A stretch of DNA of 64,000 nt from contig OZ248348.1 of NCBI GenBank assembly GCA_965234545.1, forward strand, positions 1,302,001-1,366,000, read 5' to 3'. Both the position numbers and the translations under genes were made by a program. Below are positions 1 through 8,065 of this stretch, in pieces. This DNA comes from Methylotenera sp965234545. GTDB taxonomy: Bacteria; Pseudomonadota; Gammaproteobacteria; Burkholderiales; Methylophilaceae. The notes under the pieces were generated by a model. The model was not told where the DNA came from and ran no database searches. It worked only from the letters and a program-made list of their open reading frames with translations. Position 1 is the stretch's first letter. Each line of letters begins with the position of its first letter.

Positions 1-403
1 GCACGCTAGCATCGACCGCGGCCACGTTAGCATTTAAGCTAGGATCGGCCACTTGCGCTTGCAAGACCATGAAACCCACCACCAAAATAGCAGCAAACGA
101 GGCCGCCATGGACCAAGCAATTTGCTGACCACTCGATTTGTCGGCAGCGCCATCGGTTTTTGCCGCGGATTTTAACCAGGCCGCATTGGGTGCTAATACG
201 GTAGGCTCCATGTCAATTTTGGCCATCAAATTGGCTTTAAAATCGGCACTTAAAGTTGGCGTGCCACGCATCACGTCACCAATTAAATGGTAGCGGCTCC
301 ATGCCTCGGCCGCCGGGCTGTTAGCTTGCATGCTGGCCAGCAAATGCTCGGCATCGGCTAGCTTAATTTCGTTATCGGCTAATGCGGATAGTTGTTCTGT
401 CAT
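1..403 (-). CDS. rseA: Anti-sigma-E factor RseA, 3' end outside window
   Basis: The reading frame opens at an ATG (401-403) preceded by a GGAG ribosome binding site and stays open to the window edge, so only about 134 residues are visible. It begins MTEQLSALADNE and contains the motif WSRYHLIGDVMRG, typical of the RseA N-terminal sigma-binding domain. A hydrophobic stretch (MAASFAAILVVGFMVLQA, around residues 100-118) is the expected single inner-membrane span. RseA holds RpoE at the membrane until envelope stress triggers its proteolysis. It follows rpoE by 35 bases and should be cotranscribed with it. The C-terminal periplasmic part, which would bind RseB, is not in the window. Confidence 0.87.
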   Translation of the reverse strand, partial: MTEQLSALADNEIKLADAEHLLASMQANSPAAEAWSRYHLIGDVMRGTPTLSADFKANLMAKIDMEPTVLAPNAAWLKSAAKTDGAADKSSGQQIAWSMAASFAAILVVGFMVLQAQVADPSLNANVAAVDASV

Positions 404-438
404 GATTTACTCCAAATACGTCTAATGCTAAAAATTGC

Positions 439-1209
439 TTACCAGCGCTTGTTTTCTGGCGTGTTTTCTAATAAAGGTTTTAATTTTAATGAGATGGTGT
501 CGCGCGCTCTAAAAATTCGCGAACGAACCGTGCCTATCGGGCAATTCATTACCGTGGCAATTTCTTCGTAGCTCAAGCCTTCAATCTCGCGCAAGGTAAT
601 GGCCGTGCGCAATTCTTCCGGCAAACTGGCCACCGTGTCGTTGACGGTTTGGGCAATTTGCTTGGTCATCATGGACGACTCTGGCGTTTCCATGGTGCGC
701 AACTCGTCGCCGTCTTCAAAGTTTTCTGCGTCTTCCAATTCGATGCCGGTGCTGACGCTAGGGCGACGCTTTAAGGATACCAAATAATTTTTTGCGGTGT
801 TAATACCAATGCGGTACAGCCATGTGTAGAACGCGCTGTCGCCGCGAAAATTAGGCAAGGCGCGGTAGGCTTTAATGAAGGTGTCTTGCACGATGTCTTC
901 AATCTCGGATTGATCTCGCACCATGCGCGATAGCAACCGTGCTAGCTTGCGTTGGTATTTGTCCACCAACATAGAGAAGGCACGCTTATCACCGCGTTGC
1001 GCACGCAACACCAGTTCGTGGTCTATCTCTCGATTTTCTAGGGATGTGTTGGCTACCAAGCTTAAATGTCCGTTGGGTTTAGTCTGCTGCTGATTATCAG
1101 CAGGATTGGGGTCGTGACTTAATTTCTTTTCGGTTTCGGCAGTATAACCTTGAGCAGCGACTTGTACTAAATTTAGTTGGGTAAAATTGATCACTTCCGC
1201 AAAATGCAT
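439..1209 (-). CDS. rpoE: RNA polymerase sigma-E factor RpoE with N-terminal extension
   Basis: ECF-type sigma factor of 256 residues. Region 2 is visible around DKYQRKLARLLSRMV, EIEDIVQDTFIKAYR and FYTWLYRIGINTAKN. Region 4 is visible around LPEELRTAITLREIEGLSYE and GTVRSRIFRARD. Family members are usually about 190-200 residues. The core here starts near residue 60, so the protein carries about 59 extra N-terminal residues rich in polar side chains. The long start is supported by a strong GGGAGAG site seven bases upstream, and I see no comparable internal start before the core. RpoE directs the envelope-stress regulon. The next gene encodes its membrane anti-sigma factor, and a sigma-E-like promoter lies upstream, so autoregulation is likely. 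Confidence 0.93.
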   Translation of the reverse strand: MHFAEVINFTQLNLVQVAAQGYTAETEKKLSHDPNPADNQQQTKPNGHLSLVANTSLENREIDHELVLRAQRGDKRAFSMLVDKYQRKLARLLSRMVRDQSEIEDIVQDTFIKAYRALPNFRGDSAFYTWLYRIGINTAKNYLVSLKRRPSVSTGIELEDAENFEDGDELRTMETPESSMMTKQIAQTVNDTVASLPEELRTAITLREIEGLSYEEIATVMNCPIGTVRSRIFRARDTISLKLKPLLENTPENKRW

Positions 1210-1216
1210 TTTGTTT

Positions 1217-1223
1217 CTCTCCC
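1217..1223 (-). promoter_or_regulatory. Ribosome binding site deciding the long rpoE start
   Basis: GGGAGAG on the minus strand, seven bases before the ATG at 1207-1209. It is the best Shine-Dalgarno match in the area and argues that the N-terminally extended form of RpoE is really translated. Confidence 0.7.
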
Positions 1224-1277
1224 TTATTCCCCAGCAAACTACACCGGTTTATTTATTTGGCTAATCCGTCATTTCTA

Positions 1278-1305
1278 TTGCCTTTTATCAAGACAAAGCT
1301 ACACT
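1278..1305 (+). promoter_or_regulatory. Weak sigma-70-like promoter for nadB
   Basis: TTGCCT (1278-1283), a 16-base spacer and TACACT (1300-1305) precede nadB by about 60 bases. The match is partial. The element overlaps the sigma-E-type promoter on the other strand, so the two divergent genes may interfere with each other. Confidence 0.3.
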
Positions 1306-1317
1306 CTCAATAGTTCC
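1289..1317 (-). promoter_or_regulatory. Sigma-E-type promoter upstream of rpoE
   Basis: On the minus strand GGAACT (1312-1317) is followed after exactly 17 bases by GTCTTG (1289-1294). The E. coli sigma-E consensus is GGAACTT, a spacer of about 16, then GTCTAA or GTCTGA, so both elements and the spacing fit well. The element lies about 75 bases upstream of the rpoE start. This fits the positive autoregulation known for rpoE operons. Confidence 0.62.
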
Positions 1318-1366
1318 AGCAAACGCCATCGAATGTTTAACTTTCTCACGACACAACAAAACCCGT

Positions 1367-3010
1367 ATGCAGCAATTTGATGTACTCATAATTGGTAGTG
1401 GCTTGGCCGGCTTAAGCACGGCTCTGCGTCTGGCTGAGCACAAGAAAGTGTGCTTAGTTAGCAAGCGCAGCATTAACGACACGGCCAGCGATTGGGCGCA
1501 AGGCGGCATTGCGGCGGTGCTAACCGATGACGATTCAATAGAAAGCCACGTGCAAGACACGCTGACCGCCGGCGGCGGTTTGTGCGACGAGACGGTGACC
1601 AAGATGGTCGCCGAACAAGCCAAGGGCGCGGTGCAATGGTTGATAGACCAAGGCGTGGGCTTTACCCGCACGGCCAATGACCAAGGCTTTCACCTAACGC
1701 GTGAAGGCGGCCACAGCCACAGACGCATCATCCACGCGGCCGACACCACTGGCCACGCGGTGCAAACCACCTTGTCCGATAAAGTGAAGCAACACCCCAA
1801 CATCAGCCTGCTGGAAAACCACATAGCGGTGGATTTAATCACCGCCAGAAAAATCTCCAGCAATGCTGCGCAACAAACCCCTGCTTCCGATTACCACAGC
1901 GATGCCAACGCCTGCTTAGGCGCTTACGTGCTGGATAAAACCACCGGCAAAGTGATCACCATCGCCGCGCAAAACACCGTCTTGGCCACCGGCGGGGCCG
2001 GCAAAGTGTATTTGTACACCACCAACCCCGACATCAGTACCGGCGACGGCATGGCCATGGCATGGCGGGCCGGTTGCCGCGTGGCCAACATGGAATTCAT
2101 TCAGTTTCATCCCACTTGTTTATTTCACCCGCATGCCAAATCGTTTTTAATCAGCGAAGTGGTACGTGGCGAAGGCGGCTTGCTTAAGCTGCCAGACGGC
2201 AGCCGCTTCATGCTGGAACACGACGAACGACTAGAGTTAGCACCGCGCGATGTGGTGGCGCGGGCCATCGACTTTGAGATGAAAAAACGCGGTTTGGATT
2301 GCGTCTATTTGGACATCAGCGACAAACCCTTAGCCTTCATTGAGTCGCACTTCCCTAACATTTACCAACGCTGCTTAAGCTACGGCATAGACATCAGCAA
2401 AACACCTATTCCGGTGGTGCCGGCGGCGCATTACAGTTGCGGCGGCGTCATGACCGACGACAAAGGCCGCAGCGACATCAAGCACTTGTATGCCATAGGC
2501 GAAACCGCCTGCACCGGCTTGCACGGCGCTAACCGCTTGGCCAGTAACTCCCTATTGGAATGCTTGGTGTTTGGGCAAACGGCCGCCGCCGACATCATCA
2601 GCCAAGCCAACAAAGCCTCACCGCGCTTACCGGACTGGGATGAAAGCCGCGTGACCGACGCCGATGAAGAAGTGCTCATCACCCACACCTGGGAAGAGTT
2701 GCGCCGTTTTATGTGGAATTACGTGGGCATAGTGCGCACCGACAAACGCTTAAGTCGGGCCTTGCACCGCATCCACATGCTGCGCGCCGAAGTCGATGAG
2801 TTTTACAGCAACTTTAAAATCAGCAACGATCTGGTCGAACTGCGTAATCTATTGCAAGTGGCGCAACTCATTGTGGAAAGCGCCATTTCCCGTAAAGAAA
2901 GCCGCGGCCTGCATTTCAGTAAAGACCACCCGCAGACCGAAGCCGAACCCATCCCCACCGTGCTAGAACCGCTTAATTACGACAGCCTGCTGGAGCGCAA
3001 AGCCAAATAG
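1367..3010 (+). CDS. nadB: L-aspartate oxidase NadB
   Basis: Flavoprotein of 547 residues that oxidises L-aspartate to iminoaspartate, the first step of de novo NAD synthesis. It opens with an FAD-binding Rossmann motif (DVLIIGSGLAGLSTALRLA), followed by the succinate dehydrogenase/aspartate oxidase signature around DWAQGGIAAVL. The substrate-side segments EFIQFHPT, AHYSCGGVMTD and GLHGANRLASNSLLECLVFG are present, and a helical C-terminal domain closes the protein. Length matches the family. No good Shine-Dalgarno site precedes the ATG. It is divergent from rpoE, an arrangement common in betaproteobacteria and gammaproteobacteria. No partner nadA is in the window. Confidence 0.96.
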   Translation: MQQFDVLIIGSGLAGLSTALRLAEHKKVCLVSKRSINDTASDWAQGGIAAVLTDDDSIESHVQDTLTAGGGLCDETVTKMVAEQAKGAVQWLIDQGVGFTRTANDQGFHLTREGGHSHRRIIHAADTTGHAVQTTLSDKVKQHPNISLLENHIAVDLITARKISSNAAQQTPASDYHSDANACLGAYVLDKTTGKVITIAAQNTVLATGGAGKVYLYTTNPDISTGDGMAMAWRAGCRVANMEFIQFHPTCLFHPHAKSFLISEVVRGEGGLLKLPDGSRFMLEHDERLELAPRDVVARAIDFEMKKRGLDCVYLDISDKPLAFIESHFPNIYQRCLSYGIDISKTPIPVVPAAHYSCGGVMTDDKGRSDIKHLYAIGETACTGLHGANRLASNSLLECLVFGQTAAADIISQANKASPRLPDWDESRVTDADEEVLITHTWEELRRFMWNYVGIVRTDKRLSRALHRIHMLRAEVDEFYSNFKISNDLVELRNLLQVAQLIVESAISRKESRGLHFSKDHPQTEAEPIPTVLEPLNYDSLLERKAK

Positions 3011-3291
3011 CACGGCCGTTCCGCCGGGCAAAAAGGTTTCACTGGCTTTAATTGCAATCTACCGTATAATGCAGCCTCCCTATGCCAACCAATCAGCGTA
3101 GCGGTCCTTACCCTTAATCTTCTTGATTTTCAAATCATCCGAATGATTATTACCTTTGCCTACCTCGATTGGTGTTGCTCGTTTGTAATGGGTCGGCGAT
3201 AGAAGCTCTGAATACGTCTTGCGTGCATCGCTACATAAAATGCGCACCCATCCTTAATCAGCGCTTCGCTAACCCAAGCTGGAGCATCACT
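3011..3291 (+). promoter_or_regulatory. Promoter and long leader of the rhlE-type gene
   Basis: A 281-base gap. A perfect -10 box TATAAT lies at 3065-3070, with only a poor -35 candidate (TGGCTT, 3043-3048). From there to the TTG start the transcript would have a leader of about 215 bases. Long leaders are known for cold-regulated RNA helicase genes, but I cannot identify a specific element. No terminator for nadB is evident. Confidence 0.4.
3281..3284 (+). promoter_or_regulatory. Ribosome binding site deciding a TTG start
   Basis: GGAG seven bases before the TTG at 3292. The upstream ATG at 3169 would add 41 residues unrelated to DEAD-box helicases and has no such site. Confidence 0.65.
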
Positions 3292-4803
3292 TTGAATACA
3301 GAAACAACAAGCCTTAACTTTGATCAGTTAGGATTATCCGCAGCCATATTGCGCGCCATTAACGACGCCGGCTACACCACCCCAACCCCGATTCAGGCCA
3401 AAGCCATTCCGCAAGTATTAAGCGGCGGCGACTTGCTTGCTGGCGCCCAAACCGGCACCGGTAAAACGGCCGGCTTCACACTACCTATATTGCATATCTT
3501 GAGCCAAAAGCCGGCGGATCCGAGCAGCAAAGGCCGACCACGTTGCTTAATGCTGACACCCACCCGTGAACTGGCAGCGCAAATTGAAGAGTCCGTTAAA
3601 ACTTACGGCAAATACTTACCCTTGAGCTCCACGGTGATTTTTGGAGGCGTGAACGCCAACCCACAAATTGCCCGATTAAAAAAATCACTGGATATTTTGG
3701 TCGCAACGCCTGGGCGTTTGCTAGACCATGCTAACCAAAAAAATGTGGATTTATCTGGCGTGGAAATATTGGTGTTGGACGAAGCCGACCGCATGTTGGA
3801 CATGGGTTTCATTCGCGACATTAAAAAAATACTCGCGATGCTGCCTAAAGCCAGACAAAACTTATTGTTCTCGGCCACCTTCTCAGACGAAATCAAGGGC
3901 TTGGCCGATGGACTATTGCATAACCCAGGGTTTGTAGAAGTAGCCCGTCGCAACACCGCTTCAGAGATGGTCGAGCAAAGCGTGCACATGGTCACGCAAA
4001 GCCACAAACGTGAGCTGATGAGTTATTTAATTAAACAAAACGATTGGCAGCAAGTGCTGGTGTTTACCCGCACCAAACACGGCGCCAACCGTTTGGCAGA
4101 AAAACTGGTGAAAGACGGCATACAAGCCGCCGCCATCCATGGCAACAAGAGCCAAGGAGCCCGCACCAAGGCATTGGCGCAATTTAAAGACGGCAGCATG
4201 CGCGTCTTGGTGGCCACCGACATCGCTGCCCGCGGTTTAGACATAGACCAATTGCCGCAAGTGGTTAACTTTGAATTGCCCAACGTGCCTGAAGATTACG
4301 TACACCGCATAGGCCGTACTGGCCGTGCCGGTAGCACTGGTGCCGCCGTGTCGCTGGTAGACCGTGAAGAGTTAAAGTTTTTAAAAGACATCGAAAAACT
4401 CATTAAACGCGAAATCCCGAAACTGCCGGTGGAAGGCTTTACGCCTAACCCCAACCCAGAACCGGAAGCACCGCGTGCACCGCGCCAACCGCACGGTCGC
4501 CCACCACGCGGCCACCAACGCAGTGCAGGCGCCGCCCCTGGGCAAAACCAACGCCCACGCGATGGCAGCAAAGCGAACAACCCGAGACAAGAAGGACGCC
4601 CTGCGCCTAACCAAGCGATGTCAGAAGCGGCACGCCACCAAGCCATGCCGCAACCGGCTTTATTTTCACCCACCGCGCCACAAAATAACGGCAGACGGCA
4701 TAATCCAAATGGCGATCAACCTAGATCTAATCAATCCAGACCAGGTCAAGCAAACCGTGGCAAACCTAGCAGCCCGCATCGTAGTGGCGGGCGTGGCCGA
4801 TAA
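3292..4803 (+). CDS. rhlE: RhlE-family DEAD-box RNA helicase
   Basis: ATP-dependent RNA helicase of about 503 residues from the TTG start. All core motifs are present in order: Q motif (GYTTPTPIQ), Walker A (AQTGTGKT), PTRELAAQ, DEAD inside VLDEADRMLDMGF, SAT, then the second RecA domain with ARGLDI and HRIGRTGR. The last roughly 120 residues form a low-complexity tail rich in Pro, Arg, Asn, Gln and Gly, with many RG and RP pairs. Such tails in RhlE-type helicases bind RNA and help assembly with ribosomes or degradosomes. Likely roles are ribosome assembly and RNA turnover. The frame could also be read from an ATG at 3169, but the GGAG-TTG pair is better supported. Confidence 0.9.
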   Translation: MNTETTSLNFDQLGLSAAILRAINDAGYTTPTPIQAKAIPQVLSGGDLLAGAQTGTGKTAGFTLPILHILSQKPADPSSKGRPRCLMLTPTRELAAQIEESVKTYGKYLPLSSTVIFGGVNANPQIARLKKSLDILVATPGRLLDHANQKNVDLSGVEILVLDEADRMLDMGFIRDIKKILAMLPKARQNLLFSATFSDEIKGLADGLLHNPGFVEVARRNTASEMVEQSVHMVTQSHKRELMSYLIKQNDWQQVLVFTRTKHGANRLAEKLVKDGIQAAAIHGNKSQGARTKALAQFKDGSMRVLVATDIAARGLDIDQLPQVVNFELPNVPEDYVHRIGRTGRAGSTGAAVSLVDREELKFLKDIEKLIKREIPKLPVEGFTPNPNPEPEAPRAPRQPHGRPPRGHQRSAGAAPGQNQRPRDGSKANNPRQEGRPAPNQAMSEAARHQAMPQPALFSPTAPQNNGRRHNPNGDQPRSNQSRPGQANRGKPSSPHRSGGRGR

Positions 4804-4890
4804 GGTGCATTTAGCCTTTTAGCAAAACCCAAAAATAGATTAAACTTCTATCCAATAAAATTTTACCCATTACCGATTTAGGACATCCCC

Positions 4891-5370
4891 ATGCAAATTG
4901 CAATGAACACAGTGGTATCAATGACTTACGAACTAAAAGACGCCGATGGCAACGTGTTGGAATCCAGCGCGGAGCCGGTAGCTTACTTGCACGGCGGTTA
5001 CGATAATATTTTCCCGAAAGTGGAAGAAGCCATGCACGGCAAAAACATCGGTGACGTGGTCATCGTCGACTTGCAACCGGTTGATGCGTTTGGCGAATAC
5101 GATGAAGAATTGGTACAAATTGAACCTGCAAGCGCCTTCCCTTCTAACGAACTTAAAGTGGGCATGCAGTTTGAAGGCGAAGACGAAAGCGGCGAAGTGA
5201 TTTTATACACCGTGACCGAGATTGCCGACGGCAAAGTCATCGTCGATGGCAACCACCCATGGGCAGGCGAACGCGTGGTATTTAGTGCCACCATTAAAGA
5301 CGTGCGCGCGGCCAATAAAGAAGAAGTGAGCCATCAACACGTGCACGGCGCGGGCGGTCATCACCACTAA
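4891..5370 (+). CDS. slyD: FKBP-type peptidyl-prolyl isomerase, SlyD type
   Basis: Cytoplasmic prolyl isomerase and chaperone of 159 residues. The N-terminal FKBP half starts MQIAMNTVVSMTYEL. It is interrupted by the insert-in-flap chaperone domain, whose exit carries the SlyD/SlpA signature GNHPWAG. The C-terminus is a short histidine-rich tail (HQHVHGAGGHHH), much reduced compared with the metal-binding tail of E. coli SlyD, so nickel storage is probably limited. The ATG is preceded by AGGA at a normal distance. A bidirectional terminator follows immediately, so the gene appears to be monocistronic. Confidence 0.93.
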   Translation: MQIAMNTVVSMTYELKDADGNVLESSAEPVAYLHGGYDNIFPKVEEAMHGKNIGDVVIVDLQPVDAFGEYDEELVQIEPASAFPSNELKVGMQFEGEDESGEVILYTVTEIADGKVIVDGNHPWAGERVVFSATIKDVRAANKEEVSHQHVHGAGGHHH

Positions 5371-5383
5371 TTGAATTAAGCAT

Positions 5384-5416
5384 AAAAAAAGGCGCTCATG
5401 ATTGAGCGCCTTTTTT
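5384..5416. terminator. Bidirectional intrinsic terminator between slyD and mutS
   Basis: A perfect 8-bp stem (GGCGCTCA / TGAGCGCC) with a TGAT loop at 5391-5410 is flanked by seven A residues on the left and six T residues on the right. It therefore works as a Rho-independent terminator in both directions, for slyD on the plus strand and for mutS, with the long polysaccharide operon behind it, on the minus strand. Confidence 0.9.
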
Positions 5417-5438
5417 ATTGCCTTTGTATTACGTCAGA

Positions 5439-8063
5439 CTAACTATCCAGCAAGGCTTTCAACTGATACAACGCATCCAACGCTTGTTTAGGGGTTAAAT
5501 CGTCGGCTTGCAAAGCATCCAATTCAGCAAGCACTGGGTGCACGGGCGTTTCAGTCAGCGGCTCTGCACGGCTAAATAAATCCGGCTGACCACTGGCAGC
5601 AGCCACATTACTTTGCTCCAATTGCTGCAATTTTCGTTTGGCGGTCGCCACCACCGCCTTGGGTATGCCGGCCAATTGCGCCACTTGCAAACCAAAGCTT
5701 TGATTGGCCGCCCCCTCTTCCACCTTGTGCAGGAAGACGATGGATTTATTCGGTTCAGCGCCGTGTTCGATGGCATCCAAATGCACATTGGCGGCTTGCT
5801 TAAATTCATCGACCAAGCGGGTCAATTCAAAGTAATGGGTGGCAAACAAAGTGTAGCTGCGGTTTTTTTCCAGCAATTGCTTGGCCACCGCCCAGGCTAA
5901 ACTCAAGCCATCAAAGGTCGACGTCCCGCGGCCTATTTCATCGAGCAAAACCAAACTATTGGCCGTGGCATTGTGCAATATGTTGGCCGTTTCCGTCATC
6001 TCCACCATGAAGGTAGAGCGCCCACCGGCCAAGTCATCGGAGGCGCCTATGCGAGTCATGATGCGATCGATGGGGCCGAGCTTAGCCACCGTGGCCGGTA
6101 CGTAACAACCGCAATGCGCCAATAAAACGATCAAGGCTGTTTGCCGCATAAAGGTCGACTTACCACCCATATTCGGTCCGGTGATGAGTAGCAATTGCCG
6201 GTAGGGATTGAGCACCACGTCGTTAGCAATGAAGGCCTGCCCGGCACTGGCCATGGTGAGCTGCTCCACCACTGGGTGGCGACCGCCTTCTATGACGATG
6301 CCCGGCTCTAAGCTGAGCTGCGGCGCCACGTAATTAAGGCTAGTGGCGCGCTCGGCAAAGCAACACAACACATCCAAACTGGCCACCGCCAATGCATTGG
6401 CTTGCAGCGCTTGTATACTGGGTAGCAATTGCTCCAGCACCTGCTCGTAGAGCATTTTTTCACGCACCAGCGCGCGGTCGTTGGCACTTAATACTATATC
6501 TTCAAACGCTTTTAATTCAGGTGTGATAAAGCGCTCTGCGTTCTTTAAGGTTTGGCGGCGGCGGTACTCGGCCGGCGCTGTTTCTGCTTGGGCGCGGCTA
6601 ATCTCAATGTAAAAACCGTGCACACTGTTGTATTCCACCTTGAGGTTGCTGATGCCGGTGCGGGCTTTTTCCGCCGCCTCAAATTGCAGTAAAAATTCAC
6701 CGTGATTGGTTTGCAAAGAACGCAATTCATCGAGCTCGGCATCGTAGCCATCGGCAATCACCCCGCCATCACGCAATACCACGCTGGGCTCAGGCTTAAT
6801 CGCCTGTTGCAACAATGTCACAGCGGCCACGGGGGGTGCTAACTGCGCCTGCAAGCTCAGTAATAAAGGGCAACTCACGGATTGCAAGCCGGCTTGCAAT
6901 CCAGGCAGTTGCTGCAAGCTGGCCAACAGCCCAGACAAATCTCGCGGCCTGGCCGTTTTAAGGGCAATGCGCGCCGTGATGCGCTCAATATCGGCCACGC
7001 CTCTTAAGGGCAGGCTCAATTGGTGGTAGCGCTGATCAAGCAACAAGTCAGCCACGGCTTCATGCCGGGCCAGCACCTGCTGTCTGTCTTGCAAGGGATG
7101 GTGCAACCAATGCCGCAAGAGGCGGGCGCCCATGGCGGTGCTCGTGGTATTTAACAACGAATACAGCGAAGGGCTGGCCTCACCGCGCAAGGTGAGATCA
7201 ATTTCCAGATTACGCCGCGTGGCGGCATCAAGTTGAATGTAGCTGCTGCTCACCTCCACACTGAGGGCATTGATGTGCGGCAAACTGGTGCGCTGGGTGT
7301 GCTTCACGTAATCGAGCAACACGCCCGCAGCACAAATGGCCGGGTGCATGCCGGCGCAACCAAAGCCATTTAAATCGTAGGTGTTAAGCTGCTTTGTTAG
7401 GGTGGCAGTCGCGCTATCAAAGTCAAATTGCCAAGGGCTTAAAGTCGTTTTAGCCACTTTGATGCCGGCCAGCGCCGCGTGCTGAAAATCGTCCGGCAGC
7501 AACAGCTCACTGGGGGCAATCCGCGCCAATTCTTGGCCCAACAAACCCACAGCTATTTCACTCAAGATAAAACTGCCCGCCGCCAGATTCAAACGCGCCA
7601 AGCCAATTAAACCATCGCTTTGAAATACGCTAACCAAGGCATTGTCGCGCGTCTCGTCCAGCAGGGCGCTGTCGGTTAAGGTGCCTGGGGTTAATATGCG
7701 CGCCACTTGCCGCTCAACCGGTCCTTTAGACGTGGCCGGATCGCCCACTTGTTCGCAGATGGCCACCGCTTCACCCAACTTGGTCAACTTAGCCAGGTAT
7801 CCCTCGGCCGCATGGTAAGGCACACCGGCCATCTTGATGGGCTGGCCATTGCTGGTGCCACGCTGGGTTAAGGTAATGCCCAGCAAGCGCGAGGCTTTTT
7901 CCGCATCCTCAAAGAACAATTCGTAAAAATCGCCCATGCGGTAAAACAATAATTTATCGGCATGCTGGGCTTTGAGGCCAAGGTACTGGCGCATCATGGG
8001 TGTGTGATTGGCTGCGGCCGTATCGTTTAGCGCTTGTTTTTTTTGTTCAATATTTTCCAACAA
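5439..8063 (-). CDS. mutS: DNA mismatch repair protein MutS
   Basis: Mismatch-recognition ATPase of 874 residues, close to the usual 850-870. The N-terminal mismatch-binding domain contains the Phe-X-Glu clamp inside GDFYELFFEDAEKA. The C-terminal ABC-type ATPase shows Walker A (GPNMGGKSTFMRQ) and Walker B with signature (DEIGRGTSTFDG). Translation seems to begin at a TTG (8061-8063), placed two bases after the stop of the preceding glycosyltransferase and served by an AAAGG site lying across that stop. This suggests translational coupling to the end of the polysaccharide operon, an unusual position for a housekeeping repair gene. It ends before the shared terminator. Confidence 0.97.
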   Translation of the reverse strand: MLENIEQKKQALNDTAAANHTPMMRQYLGLKAQHADKLLFYRMGDFYELFFEDAEKASRLLGITLTQRGTSNGQPIKMAGVPYHAAEGYLAKLTKLGEAVAICEQVGDPATSKGPVERQVARILTPGTLTDSALLDETRDNALVSVFQSDGLIGLARLNLAAGSFILSEIAVGLLGQELARIAPSELLLPDDFQHAALAGIKVAKTTLSPWQFDFDSATATLTKQLNTYDLNGFGCAGMHPAICAAGVLLDYVKHTQRTSLPHINALSVEVSSSYIQLDAATRRNLEIDLTLRGEASPSLYSLLNTTSTAMGARLLRHWLHHPLQDRQQVLARHEAVADLLLDQRYHQLSLPLRGVADIERITARIALKTARPRDLSGLLASLQQLPGLQAGLQSVSCPLLLSLQAQLAPPVAAVTLLQQAIKPEPSVVLRDGGVIADGYDAELDELRSLQTNHGEFLLQFEAAEKARTGISNLKVEYNSVHGFYIEISRAQAETAPAEYRRRQTLKNAERFITPELKAFEDIVLSANDRALVREKMLYEQVLEQLLPSIQALQANALAVASLDVLCCFAERATSLNYVAPQLSLEPGIVIEGGRHPVVEQLTMASAGQAFIANDVVLNPYRQLLLITGPNMGGKSTFMRQTALIVLLAHCGCYVPATVAKLGPIDRIMTRIGASDDLAGGRSTFMVEMTETANILHNATANSLVLLDEIGRGTSTFDGLSLAWAVAKQLLEKNRSYTLFATHYFELTRLVDEFKQAANVHLDAIEHGAEPNKSIVFLHKVEEGAANQSFGLQVAQLAGIPKAVVATAKRKLQQLEQSNVAAASGQPDLFSRAEPLTETPVHPVLAELDALQADDLTPKQALDALYQLKALLDS

Positions 8064-8065
8064 CC

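Noticed and set aside
1288..1677. Minus-strand frame overlapping the start of nadB
   Set aside because: It is antisense to a well-conserved gene and occupies the rpoE promoter region.
3169..3291. Upstream in-frame ATG giving a 41-residue N-terminal extension to the RhlE-type helicase
   Set aside because: The added residues do not resemble helicases and lack a ribosome binding site. The TTG at 3292 has a well-placed GGAG.
4296..4673. Open frames antisense to the helicase tail
   Set aside because: The region encodes a low-complexity Pro/Arg tail, which leaves the other frames open by composition. The proteins have no domain character.
5335..5370. Histidine-rich end of SlyD as a full nickel-storage domain
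   Set aside because: It is only a dozen residues with five His, far shorter than the metal-binding tail of E. coli SlyD.
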